Assembly: GCF_000719115.1 (NCBI RefSeq)
Contig: NZ_JOEA01000009.1
Coordinates: 372,001-436,000, forward strand
Length of the DNA: 64,000 nucleotides
From: Lentzea albidocapillata
GTDB taxonomy: Bacteria; Actinomycetota; Actinomycetes; Mycobacteriales; Pseudonocardiaceae
Direction: 5' to 3'
Shown: one piece after another, positions 17,178 to 25,529 of the stretch
Layout of the letters: the number at the start of each line of letters is the position of its first letter
Position numbering within the stretch: the first letter of the stretch is position 1
Made by a program: the position numbers and the translations under genes
The notes under the pieces: model-generated
What the model saw: the letters and a program-made list of their open reading frames with translations, nothing else
Told to the model about the DNA's origin: nothing
Databases searched by the model: none

Positions 17178-18971
17178 ATGCCGCTGCGTATCCTCCGCAC
17201 GACTCCGTCGTGGCTGCTGCCGCTGGTGTTCGGCGCTCTGTTGATCGCCGCGCCCTGGCTGGGCATCGACGCGGGCACCCGCCGGCTGCTGCTGCTGACC
17301 TGCATCCTGGCACTGGTGGCCAGCGGCCTGAACCTGAGTTTCGGCTACGCGGGCGAACTGGCGCTGGGGCAGACCGCGATGTACGCGACCGGCGCTTACC
17401 TCGCGGGGTACCTGGCCATCAACCTGGTCGACGACCTCGCCGTGCTGATCGTCGTCGGCGCCGTGGCCGCACTCGTGGTCGGCCTGATATCGGGTGTGCC
17501 GGGCCTGCGGCTCGGAGGCTGGTCGCTGGCCATGACGTCGTTCTTCCTGGTGTTGCTGGTGCCGCACTTCATCGACCTCCTGGAGCACTACACCGGGGGC
17601 GCGGTCGGGATGGTCGGCATCCCCAAACCCCGGCTGTTCGGCGTGGAACTGAACAACATCGACTTCTACGTGGTCGTCGCGGTGGTCACGGTCGCCTGGT
17701 TCGCGGTGATGCGGAACCTGATCACGTCGCGGCACGGCGTCGCCTTCCAGGTGCTGCGGGAGAGCCCGGTGCTGGCGGCCTCGCTGGGCATCCCGGTGTA
17801 CCGGCTCAAGCTGACCGCGTACGCGGTCGGCGCGATCCCGGCCGGGATCGCGGGTGTGCTGTTCGCCTTCGCCGACAAGTACCTGTCGCCGCACACGTTC
17901 GGCTTCACCATGGCGGTCACGGTGCTGGCGGCGTCGATCCTCGGTGGCGCGAAGAGCATCTACGGGCCGCTGATCGGTGCGGCGGTGATGCAGTACGGAC
18001 CGTTGCGCTCGACCGACTTCGAGCAGTACGCGCAGGTCGTCTACGGCATTTTTCTGATCATCGCGGGGACACTGGTGGCCAACGGGCTGGCCGGGCTGGC
18101 CAACCGGGCGATCCGCTGGCTGGTCGCCAGGTTCACCACACCGCCGGCCGCTGTGCCGAACCGCCCGCCCGCCGACGTGGAGGTGCCCGCGCTGCCCGGC
18201 ACCCGCCTGTCGGTGGAGAACCTGGGCAAGCGGTTCGGTGGCCTCCAGGCGCTGGGCGGGGTCAGCCTGACCGCCGAACCCGGCCGGATCACCGCGTTGA
18301 TCGGCCCCAACGGGTCAGGCAAGACCACCCTGCTGAACATGATCTGCGGCTACTACCGGACAGACGCCGGGGTCATCCGGGTCGGGGAGCGGGACATCAC
18401 CGGCTGGGCGACGCACCGGGTGGCCAGGGCGGGTGTGGCGCGCACCTTCCAGACACCCCTGTTCCCCGCGCACATCTCCGTCCGCGAGGCGGTGGCAGCC
18501 GGCGCGTACACGCCCCGGTATGTCGGGATGCCGTCGTCGATCCTGCGGCTGCCCCGCTACCGGAGGGCGGCGGCGGAGGACCGGGCCGAGGTGACCGCCG
18601 TGCTGCGGATGGTCGGGCTGGAACACCTGGCCGACGCGGAAGCGGCCTCGCTGCCGCTGGGCACGCGGCGGCTGCTCGAAGTGGCGCGCGCCCTGGTGTC
18701 CCGGCCTCAGGTGCTTCTGCTGGACGAGATCGCGTCCGGGCTGGACGAGGACGAGGTGGCCCGGCTGGGGGAGCTGATCCGGGCGATTCGAGCGGCCGGG
18801 GCGACGGTGATCCTGGTCGAGCACAACTTCCGGCTGGTGCTGGACCTGGCCGACACCATCCAGGTGCTGGCCCGCGGTGAACTGATCGCGTCCGGCACGC
18901 CGGACGAGATCGAGAACCACCCCAGGGTGCTGTCGGAGTACCTGGGCGTCATGCAGGAGGCCGAGCAGTGA
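17178..18971 (+). CDS. LivM-LivG fusion: ABC permease with ATPase domain
   Basis: The 597-residue protein fuses a LivM permease (residues 1 to about 330, opening with LTCILALVASGLNLSFGYAG) to a LivG ATPase (about 345-597). The ATPase has Walker A GPNGSGKTT at 376-384, a signature of LPLGTRRLLEVARAL form in place of LSGGQ, Walker B LLLDE with D516-E517, and the H-loop histidine in LVEHN. A proline-rich linker (PPAAVPNRPPADVEVPALPG) joins the halves. It follows livH by four bases and overlaps livF by four. Such fusions occur in other actinobacterial HAAT importers. Confidence 0.9.
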   Translation: MPLRILRTTPSWLLPLVFGALLIAAPWLGIDAGTRRLLLLTCILALVASGLNLSFGYAGELALGQTAMYATGAYLAGYLAINLVDDLAVLIVVGAVAALVVGLISGVPGLRLGGWSLAMTSFFLVLLVPHFIDLLEHYTGGAVGMVGIPKPRLFGVELNNIDFYVVVAVVTVAWFAVMRNLITSRHGVAFQVLRESPVLAASLGIPVYRLKLTAYAVGAIPAGIAGVLFAFADKYLSPHTFGFTMAVTVLAASILGGAKSIYGPLIGAAVMQYGPLRSTDFEQYAQVVYGIFLIIAGTLVANGLAGLANRAIRWLVARFTTPPAAVPNRPPADVEVPALPGTRLSVENLGKRFGGLQALGGVSLTAEPGRITALIGPNGSGKTTLLNMICGYYRTDAGVIRVGERDITGWATHRVARAGVARTFQTPLFPAHISVREAVAAGAYTPRYVGMPSSILRLPRYRRAAAEDRAEVTAVLRMVGLEHLADAEAASLPLGTRRLLEVARALVSRPQVLLLDEIASGLDEDEVARLGELIRAIRAAGATVILVEHNFRLVLDLADTIQVLARGELIASGTPDEIENHPRVLSEYLGVMQEAEQ

Positions 18972-19690
18972 GCACCTTGTTGGAGGTCGGTGGGCTGGCC
19001 ACCGGATACGGCGACATTCGCGCGGTCTGGGACGTGTCGTTGCGCGTGCGCGCCGGCGAGGTCACCGTGCTGCTCGGGCGCAACGGGGCGGGCAAGACCA
19101 CCACGTTGCGCGCGATCGCCGGCGTGAACAGGGCCGACGCGGGCTCGGTCACCCTCCAGGGCCGGGACATCACCGGCGTCGCCGCCCACAAGCGCGTCGC
19201 CGCCGGGATCGCCCTGGTCCAGGAGGGCAAACGGATCTTCCGCCGGCGCACCATCGAGGAGAACCTGCTCCTCGGCGGCTACACCCGGCGGCTCGGCAAG
19301 CGGAAGCTCCGGACCGAGCTCGACCCGGTGTACGAGATGTTCCCGATCCTGGCCGACCGCCGGCACACCACCTCCGGCCAGCTGTCCGGTGGTCAGCAGC
19401 AGATGCTGGCGATCGGGCAGGCGCTGATGGCCAAGCCCTCGCTGCTGATGCTGGACGAGCCGTCCGGCGGGCTGGCGCCGTCGATCGTCGCCGAGGTGAT
19501 GGCCGCCGTGGTCAAGCTCAAGGAATCCGGCATCGGTGTCCTGCTCGTGGAGCAGGCGGTCGCGGCGGCACTGGAGGTCGCCGACCGGGTGACGGTCCTG
19601 GAGGTCGGACGGGTGGTCATGGACCGTCCGGCGGACGAGGTGGAGGCCGACGCGCTCACCTCGGCTTACTTCGGCCGGGCCGGCACGTGA
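18968..19690 (+). CDS. livF: LivF-type ABC transporter ATPase
   Basis: The 240-residue ATPase starts at GTG 18968 in a GTGA overlap with the LivMG fusion. It has Walker A GRNGAGKT at residues 37-44, the Q-loop ALVQEGK, the signature LSGGQQQM, Walker B LLMLDEPSGGLAP, and the H-loop region after LLVEQ, where histidine is replaced by Gln as is usual in LivF. It completes the membrane core of the importer; the binding protein is encoded about 1 kb further on, past kstR2. A strong hairpin follows the gene. Confidence 0.92.
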   Translation: MSTLLEVGGLATGYGDIRAVWDVSLRVRAGEVTVLLGRNGAGKTTTLRAIAGVNRADAGSVTLQGRDITGVAAHKRVAAGIALVQEGKRIFRRRTIEENLLLGGYTRRLGKRKLRTELDPVYEMFPILADRRHTTSGQLSGGQQQMLAIGQALMAKPSLLMLDEPSGGLAPSIVAEVMAAVVKLKESGIGVLLVEQAVAAALEVADRVTVLEVGRVVMDRPADEVEADALTSAYFGRAGT

Positions 19691-19774
19691 CCGTGAGTGG
19701 CCTGCCAGGGGCCGGCAGGTGGGTTCCGAGGTCGTCGCGTCACAGGTGATCACCTGACCGGGGCGGTGACGTGG

Positions 19775-19812
19775 CCGAGGGCTCTGCCGGAGTGTCCCGG
19801 CAGAGCCCTCGG
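19775..19812. terminator. bidirectional hairpin terminator
   Basis: A perfect 16-bp stem (19775-19790 with 19797-19812) closes a 6-base loop. It separates livF (ends 19690) from the convergent kstR2 gene (ends 19886). The stem is G+C rich and has no T-tract. Confidence 0.82.
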
Positions 19813-19885
19813 TGGTGACCTGTCGAGCCGGGTGGCGGCGGCGTCGTGGCGACCACCGCCGGACTCCCGTGGTCCGCGGCCGGCC

Positions 19886-20470
19886 TCAGCGCGGGACGAG
19901 GCCGATCAGGAAGGTGGAGACGAAGTCGTCCGCGAAGCGCTTCATCGAGTACTCATCGGTCGGCTTGAACCAGCGGACCGACAGCCAGAGCGCGTCACGC
20001 AGCAGGCGGTACAGGACCCGCGGCGGGATGTCCGAGCGGAAGTCGCCGGACTCGGCGCCCGCTTCCAGTACCTCGATCCACGTCTTCTGGATGGCGCTCG
20101 CGGTGCCCTTGATGTGGTCGTAGCCCTCCAGCGAGGCCAGATACGCGCCGCTGTTCTGGTAGATCTCGGTGGCGTGCGGATGTGCCTCGATGACCGCCAG
20201 CGATCCGCGGATGAGTTCCGCCAACTGGGTGCGTGGATCGACGCCGGCCGCCATGATCTCCTCGTACCGGATCTTCAAGTCGTCCACGTAGCTGGTGACG
20301 ATGGCGATCACCATCTCGTCCTTGGACTTGAAGTGGTGGTAGAGGCTCCCGGAGAGGATTCCGACCGAGTCGGCGATCTCACGCACCGTCGTGGCCACGA
20401 TCCCCTTGGCGGCGAAGAGGTCTGCCGCCTGCTCGAGGATGATTGCGCGACGATCCGGTGTCGCTGCCAT
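19886..20470 (-). CDS. kstR2: TetR-family repressor, KstR2 type
   Basis: The 194-residue regulator has an N-terminal TetR HTH: ADLFAAKG, TTVREIADSVGILSGSLY, HHFKSKDEM (about residues 15-52). The HTH and the segment RDALWLSVRWFKP in the ligand domain closely follow my recollection of mycobacterial KstR2 (Rv3557c), which represses the HIP-degradation regulon and is released by HIP-CoA. A matching palindrome lies 45 bases upstream of the start, so autoregulation is likely. Six further copies stand before the other operons of the island. This is the probable master repressor of the whole 4.8-35.9 kb region. Confidence 0.9.
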   Translation of the reverse strand: MAATPDRRAIILEQAADLFAAKGIVATTVREIADSVGILSGSLYHHFKSKDEMVIAIVTSYVDDLKIRYEEIMAAGVDPRTQLAELIRGSLAVIEAHPHATEIYQNSGAYLASLEGYDHIKGTASAIQKTWIEVLEAGAESGDFRSDIPPRVLYRLLRDALWLSVRWFKPTDEYSMKRFADDFVSTFLIGLVPR

Positions 20471-20514
20471 GTCGTCCCTTTCCGGGCCTGGTCAGTCAGG
20501 CCGTCCTGTTGCCA

Positions 20515-20528
20515 ATCAAGCGCTTGTT
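20515..20528. promoter_or_regulatory. KstR2-type operator 5 (autoregulatory)
   Basis: ATCAAGCGCTTGTT lies 45 bases upstream of the kstR2 start codon. It fits AnCAAGnnCTTGnT and implies that the repressor controls its own gene. Confidence 0.85.
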
Positions 20529-20662
20529 ATACCACGCTGGCCACGGTTGGTGGGAGTGGTCGAAACCAATTTGCGTCGTTTGGACCACTCTCGTTCCGGC
20601 CGATTGGGTCACGGGTGCGCATCGGGCACTTGACCTGCGGTGGATGTGCTCCTACGGTCCCG

Positions 20663-20676
20663 ACCAAGCGCTTGCT
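20663..20676. promoter_or_regulatory. KstR2-type operator 6
   Basis: ACCAAGCGCTTGCT lies 38 bases upstream of the livK start. It is separate from the kstR2-proximal copy 148 bases away, so the two divergent promoters have their own sites. Confidence 0.87.
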
Positions 20677-20713
20677 ACGTTAGGTGGCGGGCTGATGCGA
20701 GGGAGGCACGCCT

Positions 20714-21931
20714 GTGCGGAAGCGAGTTGGCGGACTTCTGGCGGCTGCCGCGGTGTTGGCGACCGCCTGCAGCCCCGACACCGGCGAGGGTGGTGACGCG
20801 GCGGGCGACGACGTCTACCGCGTGGTGCAGCTCGTCGGCCAGAACCAGGCCGGGCCGGCCGCGATCAACGCCCAGGCCGCGGCGCACGCCGCGAAGGCAG
20901 CGGTCGCGGTGCTCAACGAGCGCGGCGGCATCCTCGGGCGCAAGGTCGAGTTGGAGATCGTCGACGACGGCGGCGACCCGACCACCGCGGTCACCAAGCT
21001 TCAGGCCCGGCTGAACGCGGGCCCCAAGCCGAACCTGGTGCTGCCGGGCAACACCAGCGCCGAGGCGCTGCCGATGGCTCCCGTCATCACCGAAGCCGAG
21101 GTGTTCTCGGTCCAGCAGGCCAGCGCGTCCGCGCTGGACGACCCGAAGAAGTTCCCCTACCTGTTCAAGACCCCGCCGATCCCCGCCTCCTGGGCGAAGT
21201 CGTTCGTCGACTACGCCAAGGAGAAGGGCGCCCGGAAGGTCGCGATCATCGCGGGCAAGGACGCCTTCGCGCAGGCCACCGTCGAGGCGACCCGCGAGGC
21301 CGTCGCCGCGGCCGGGCTGGCGGTGTCCGGCGAGGAGACCTACACGGCCGAGGACCTGGACGTGACGGCGCAGCTGGAGCGGCTGCGCGCGGGTGCTCCG
21401 GACATCCTGTTCATGCAGGGCGCCGGCGCGTCGGTGGGTTACGTCCTGGAGAGCCGGAGCAAGATCGGCTGGACCGACGTGCCGCTGGTCGCCGACTCGA
21501 CGGCCGCGGTCACCTCGCTCCTCAACCGGGCCGCGCCGGACGGCGTGGTGGGCACCCCGGCGGCGGCCAACGTCTACCTGCACGTGCTGGCCGGCGCGGT
21601 CGAAGGCGCGAAGCACGCGAACCCCGATGCGCTGAAGACCATGCTGGCGGCGCTGAAGGCGGAGGGCGAGATCAAGCTTCCGCTCAACGCCTACTTCGCC
21701 TACGACGCGATCATGCTGGCCGCCAAGGCGGCAGAGGAGTCCGGCACGGCCACCGACGCCAAGGCCCAGTCCGCCTACCTGGAGAAGCTGACGCCGGCGA
21801 CGACAGGGCTGTGGGCGCTGTCGAGCTACACCTTCACGTCGGAGTCGCACGGCCCGGCGGCGGACCCGAAGGCGGCGGCCATCGTGCCGGCGTCCGTGCT
21901 CAAGGACGGCCGGTTCGGTGCGGCCGAATGA
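20714..21931 (+). CDS. livK: LivK-type ABC substrate-binding lipoprotein
   Basis: The 405-residue protein starts at GTG 20714 with GGGAGG upstream. The N-terminus (MRKRVGG, a hydrophobic run, then LATAC) is a type II signal peptide with the lipid-bearing cysteine at residue 19. The mature part is a periplasmic-binding-protein fold of the branched-chain amino acid type (ERGGILGRKVELEIVDDGGD; two lobes). It probably delivers substrate to the LivH/LivMG/LivF core encoded upstream. The gene is coupled to an SDR and a TIM-barrel isomerase gene and has its own KstR2-type operator. The ligand is inferred to be a steroid-derived acid, not an amino acid. Confidence 0.9.
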   Translation: MRKRVGGLLAAAAVLATACSPDTGEGGDAAGDDVYRVVQLVGQNQAGPAAINAQAAAHAAKAAVAVLNERGGILGRKVELEIVDDGGDPTTAVTKLQARLNAGPKPNLVLPGNTSAEALPMAPVITEAEVFSVQQASASALDDPKKFPYLFKTPPIPASWAKSFVDYAKEKGARKVAIIAGKDAFAQATVEATREAVAAAGLAVSGEETYTAEDLDVTAQLERLRAGAPDILFMQGAGASVGYVLESRSKIGWTDVPLVADSTAAVTSLLNRAAPDGVVGTPAAANVYLHVLAGAVEGAKHANPDALKTMLAALKAEGEIKLPLNAYFAYDAIMLAAKAAEESGTATDAKAQSAYLEKLTPATTGLWALSSYTFTSESHGPAADPKAAAIVPASVLKDGRFGAAE

Positions 21932-22803
21932 GTGACGCCCCGCTGGCCGGTCGCGCTGTCGTGATCACCGGCGCGGGACGCGGCCTCGGTGCGGCGTACG
22001 CGCTGGCGGTCGCCGCCGCCGGTGGCGTGGCGGTGGTCAACGACATCGACGGGGACGAGGCGGAGCGGGTCGCCGCCCGCATCGTCGCCGGCGGCGGCCG
22101 GGCCGTCGCCCACCCCGCCGACATCACGTCCTGGGACGCCGCCGAAGAGCTGATCGGGCGTTGTGTCGAGGAGTTCGGCGCGATCGACGGGCTCGTCAAC
22201 AACGCGGGCGTGTTCGCGCTGGCGCTGCCGCAGGACCAGCAGCCCGAGCAGACCCGCCGGATCATCGACGTCAACCTGTTCGGCACGGTGGCGTGCGGCA
22301 CGCACGCGTTGCGGCACATGGTCGCCCGAGGTCGTGGCGTGGTGCTGAACGTGACGTCCGGCGAGCAGATGGGCAAGACCGCCTCGGCCGTGTACGGGGC
22401 GACCAAGGCGGCGGTCGCGACGCTCACCTACTCGTGGGCGGAGGACGTGCGGGAGCACGGGGTGCGGGTCAACGCCGTCTCACCCAACGCGCACACCCGG
22501 ATGGCGGACGTCTACCAGGCGTTCCGGGGTGTCGACGGCAGCCAGAACGCCGGCCTGGCGCCCGAGCGGAACGCCCCGCTGGTGGTGTACCTGCTGTCCG
22601 ACCGCGGCGCGGCCGTCACGGGTCAGGTGGTGCGGCTGTCCGGGGAGGAGCTGATGCTGTGCACCCACCCGGCGATCCTGGAGCCGGTGGTGCGCCGGGA
22701 CGTGTGGACGGTGGAGTCGTTGGCGGAGGCGTTCGAGTCGGACCTGGCCGGTCGGCAGCAGCCGGCGGGCGTGCGACGTGTGCGGTCGGAGGTGGTGGCG
22801 TGA
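21928..22803 (+). CDS. short-chain dehydrogenase/reductase
   Basis: The 291-residue protein starts at ATG 21928, overlapping the livK stop. It has TGAGRGLGAA near residue 15, LVNNAGVFAL, and the active site NVTSGEQMGKTASAVYGATK (Ser, Tyr, Lys). The extended C-terminus (GEELMLCTHPAILEP and beyond) is like that of the long Rv3548c-type SDRs rather than the 250-residue classical form. It is co-transcribed with the binding protein gene, so it may act on the imported compound or soon after. Confidence 0.87.
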   Translation: MSDAPLAGRAVVITGAGRGLGAAYALAVAAAGGVAVVNDIDGDEAERVAARIVAGGGRAVAHPADITSWDAAEELIGRCVEEFGAIDGLVNNAGVFALALPQDQQPEQTRRIIDVNLFGTVACGTHALRHMVARGRGVVLNVTSGEQMGKTASAVYGATKAAVATLTYSWAEDVREHGVRVNAVSPNAHTRMADVYQAFRGVDGSQNAGLAPERNAPLVVYLLSDRGAAVTGQVVRLSGEELMLCTHPAILEPVVRRDVWTVESLAEAFESDLAGRQQPAGVRRVRSEVVA

Positions 22804-23606
22804 CGCGGCACGACAACCGGATCTGCGTGAGCGGGATGGCCGCGACGGCGTGGTCCCTGCCCGGCGAACTGGCGATGTACGGGCGCACCGGGACGGATGC
22901 GGCCGGGCTGGCGGCCGCGAAGGTCGCGGCGCTCGGGTGGCGGACGGCGGCCGACGAGATCGCGCGCGCCGGAGTCGGCATCGAGTACCTGGTGCACGCC
23001 TTCACCGCCGATCCCCGCGACGAGCCCGGCTGGGCACGCCAGGTGGAGCGGCTGACCGTCGCGGTCGACTTCGCGGCCCGGCTCGGCGCACCGACGGTCT
23101 ATCTCACCGTCGGCCCGTCCGGTGACCTGACCTGGGAGGAAGCTGCCGACCGGTTCGTGGGCCGGATGGCGCCGGTGGTGGAGCGAGCGGGCGCGGCGGG
23201 TGTCGCGCTGGCGCTGGAGAACACGCTGCCGGTGCGGTGCGACCTGAGTTTCGCGCACAGCGTCCGGGACGCGGCGGAGCTGGCCCGGCGGCTGGACGTG
23301 GGGCTGTGCGTGGACCTGTACTGCTGCTGGCAGGAAGGTGGCCTGCCGGAGACGCTGCGGGCCGAGATGGACCGCATCCGGTTGGTCCAGGTGAGCGACT
23401 TCCGGGTCGGCACCCTGACCTTCCCGAACCGCTGGGTGCCGGGTGACGCCGACCTGCCGATGGCGGATCTGCTGGCCGATGTGCTGGCGGCCGGCTACCG
23501 CGGCACGGTCGACATCGAGCTGACCGGTCCGGCGATCGAGGAGGAGGGCGCCGAGAGCGCCCTGACCCGCGCCGTCGCGTGGACCGCCGCCAGACTGGGC
23601 CGCTGA
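22800..23606 (+). CDS. sugar-phosphate isomerase/epimerase-like TIM-barrel protein
   Basis: The 268-residue protein starts at GTG 22800 in a GTGA overlap. Barrel-strand motifs of the xylose isomerase/AP-endonuclease-2 family are visible: LALENT near residue 140, LCVDLY near 168, RLVQVSDF near 196, and DIELTGP near 238, supplying Glu, Asp, Asp and Glu as likely metal ligands. These enzymes are metal-dependent isomerases, epimerases or dehydratases. Its presence in a livK operon of a steroid regulon is unexpected; a ring-ketone isomerisation is possible but unproven. Confidence 0.82.
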   Translation: MTRHDNRICVSGMAATAWSLPGELAMYGRTGTDAAGLAAAKVAALGWRTAADEIARAGVGIEYLVHAFTADPRDEPGWARQVERLTVAVDFAARLGAPTVYLTVGPSGDLTWEEAADRFVGRMAPVVERAGAAGVALALENTLPVRCDLSFAHSVRDAAELARRLDVGLCVDLYCCWQEGGLPETLRAEMDRIRLVQVSDFRVGTLTFPNRWVPGDADLPMADLLADVLAAGYRGTVDIELTGPAIEEEGAESALTRAVAWTAARLGR

Positions 23607-23717
23607 GCCGTGTGAGCCGCTGAGCCGAGTGGGCCGTGTGGGCCGAGTGGGCTGTTGCCCTGACCGAACCGCAGGCCCGACGCATGGTGCCTGCCTGACG
23701 CGTGGACCCGAGCCGAA

Positions 23718-23773
23718 CGCCGGAGCCCCGACCCGCCCGCTCTTCGATGCCGGCGCAGGTCGGGGCTCCGGCG
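23718..23773. terminator. hairpin terminator between convergent genes
   Basis: A perfect 16-bp stem (23718-23733 with 23758-23773) surrounds a 24-base loop, between the isomerase gene (ends 23606) and the convergent crotonase gene (ends 23793). The stretch just before it (23607-23655) has imperfect GAGCCG/GGGCCG repeats. Confidence 0.65.
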
Positions 23774-23792
23774 CGTCGTCGGACCGGATCCG

Positions 23793-24551
23793 TCAGACCG
23801 GGTCCGCCCAGCGAGGCGCGCGCTTCTCCAGGAACGCCGCCGCGCCCTCGGCCGCGTCCGGACCGTCCAGCAGTTCGGCGGTGGCCCGGAGGTTCTCCGC
23901 GCGCAGCACCGCCGGGTCGGGGCACCACGCCCGGCGCATCAGGCGCTTGGTCGCCGCGACGGCGGCGGGGGAGTGGCCGGAAATGCGTTCGGCCAGCGCC
24001 AGCGCGGTCGGCAGCACGTCCGCTGCCGCCGACACCCGGTTGACCAGACCCAGTCGGAGCGCGTCCGCCGCGGTCAGCGGTTCGCCGGTCAGGCCGAGCT
24101 CCAGGGCGACCGCCACCGGTAGCCGCAGCGGCAGGTCGGTGCCGCCTTCCGAGGCCACGATGCCGCGGCTGACCTCGGGCAGCGCGAACACCGCGTGCTC
24201 GGCCGCCACCAGCAGGTCGCAGGCCAGCGCCAGTTCGAAGCCGCCACCGACCGCCGCGCCGTTGACGGCCGCGACCACAGGTTTGGCGTAGCCGTCGCGC
24301 AGCAGGTTGACCGGGCGCCGGGCCGCGTCCGGGACGCCGTTGCGAACCAGGTCTTTGAGGTCGAGCCCGGCGCTGAACGCCCGGTCTCCGGTCGCGGTGA
24401 GCACGACGGCCCGCACCGAGCGGTCCTCGCCGCACGCCAGGAGCCGGGCGTGCAGGTCGAGCAGGGTCCGCTGGTCCAGCGCGTTGCGTACCTCCGGACG
24501 GTCGATGGTCAGCACGGCGACCGTGCCACTGCGTTGCTCCTGCACCGTCAT
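23793..24551 (-). CDS. enoyl-CoA hydratase/isomerase family protein
   Basis: The 252-residue crotonase starts at ATG 24551, preceded by GGAGGAC. It has the oxyanion-hole segments RAFSAGLDLKDL near residue 59 and NGAAVGGGFELALACDLLVAA near 97, and the region LPEVSRGIVASEGGTDLPLRL. The Glu at LPEVSRG is kept but the second catalytic Glu position is less clear, so either hydratase or isomerase chemistry is possible. It is divergent from ipdA across a KstR2-type operator. It is distinct from the EchA20-like protein encoded at 29892. Confidence 0.88.
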   Translation of the reverse strand: MTVQEQRSGTVAVLTIDRPEVRNALDQRTLLDLHARLLACGEDRSVRAVVLTATGDRAFSAGLDLKDLVRNGVPDAARRPVNLLRDGYAKPVVAAVNGAAVGGGFELALACDLLVAAEHAVFALPEVSRGIVASEGGTDLPLRLPVAVALELGLTGEPLTAADALRLGLVNRVSAAADVLPTALALAERISGHSPAAVAATKRLMRRAWCPDPAVLRAENLRATAELLDGPDAAEGAAAFLEKRAPRWADPV

Positions 24552-24622
24552 TCGGTGTCCTCCTGTGATGCGTGCCCTGTGCGACGACCTTGACGAGGTT
24601 GCCGCGCCTGGTACGGTACCCA

Positions 24623-24636
24623 ACCAAGCGCTTGCT
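24623..24636. promoter_or_regulatory. KstR2-type operator 7
   Basis: ACCAAGCGCTTGCT lies between the divergent crotonase gene (start 24551) and ipdA (start 24666). It would control the long 11-kb ipdABC operon and the crotonase gene together. Confidence 0.88.
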
Positions 24637-24665
24637 ACAAAGCGAATGAGAACGCGGGGGTGCAG

Positions 24666-25529
24666 ATGGCCGACAAACGGATGACCGGGGCCGAGGCGGT
24701 GTCCCGGTTGAGGTCGGGGATGACCGTCGGGATCGGTGGGTGGGGTTCACGACGCAAGCCGATGTCCTTGGTCCGCGAGATCCTCCGGTCGGACCTGCGC
24801 GACCTGACCGTGGTCAGCTACGGCGGCCCGGACGTGGGGCTGCTGTGCGCGGCGGGCAAGGTGCGCAAGGTGGTGTTCGGGTTCGTCTCGCTGGACTCGA
24901 TCGCGCTGGACCCGCACTTCCGAGCCGCGCGGCAGGCCGGAAGCATCGAGGTCGCCGAGTACGACGAGGGCATGCTGCAGTGGGGCCTGTACGCCGCCGG
25001 TCTCAACCTTCCGTTCCTTCCCACCAGGGCCGGTCTGGGATCGGACGTGCTGACGCACAACCCGGACCTGCGCACGGTCGCCGACCCGTACGGCGGTGAC
25101 GAGACGGTGGCGATGCCCGCGCTGCACCTCGACGCGGCGCTGGTCCACATGAACCGAGCGGACATGCACGGCAACGCCCAGTTCCTCGGTCCCGACCCGT
25201 ACTTCGACGACCTGTACTGCATGGCCGCCGAGCAGGCGTTCGTGTCCTGCGAGAAGATCGTGCCGACGGCGGAGCTGACCGTCACCGCGCACCCGGCCAC
25301 GCTCCGGATCAGCCGGCTGCTGGTGACCGGCGTGGTGGAGGCGCCGGGCGGTGCGCACTTCACCTCCTGCGTCCCCGACTACGAGCGCGACGAAAGCTTC
25401 CAGCGCGAGTACGTCGCCGCCGCGGCCGGCCCCGAGACCTGGCGGCAGTTCTCCGAGCGCTACCTCGACGGAAGCGAATCGGACTGGCAGTCGGCGGTCG
25501 AGGCCCGTCGCCAGGAGGTGTCGGCATGA
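24666..25529 (+). CDS. ipdA: IpdA, alpha subunit of the COCHEA-CoA hydrolase
   Basis: The 287-residue protein starts at ATG 24666, with GCGGGGG upstream. It has the class I CoA-transferase fold and the IpdA-specific start GIGGWGSRRKPMSLVREIL near residue 22, GLLCAAGKVRKV, and EYDEGMLQWGL, whose Glu101 occupies the position expected for the catalytic glutamate. IpdAB is not a CoA transferase but opens the last steroid ring (ring C) by a hydrolytic retro-Claisen reaction on COCHEA-CoA (established in M. tuberculosis and Rhodococcus). ipdB follows in an ATGA overlap. Confidence 0.93.
   Translation: MADKRMTGAEAVSRLRSGMTVGIGGWGSRRKPMSLVREILRSDLRDLTVVSYGGPDVGLLCAAGKVRKVVFGFVSLDSIALDPHFRAARQAGSIEVAEYDEGMLQWGLYAAGLNLPFLPTRAGLGSDVLTHNPDLRTVADPYGGDETVAMPALHLDAALVHMNRADMHGNAQFLGPDPYFDDLYCMAAEQAFVSCEKIVPTAELTVTAHPATLRISRLLVTGVVEAPGGAHFTSCVPDYERDESFQREYVAAAAGPETWRQFSERYLDGSESDWQSAVEARRQEVSA

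Noticed and set aside
23607..23660. Imperfect short repeats of GAGCCG/GGGCCG type
   Set aside because: Too short and irregular to call a tandem array or CRISPR; probably low-complexity sequence after the isomerase gene.
23940..23955. A GCGCTTGG match to half of the operator motif inside the crotonase gene
   Set aside because: The other half (CAAG) is absent, so it is not palindromic and lies within coding sequence.
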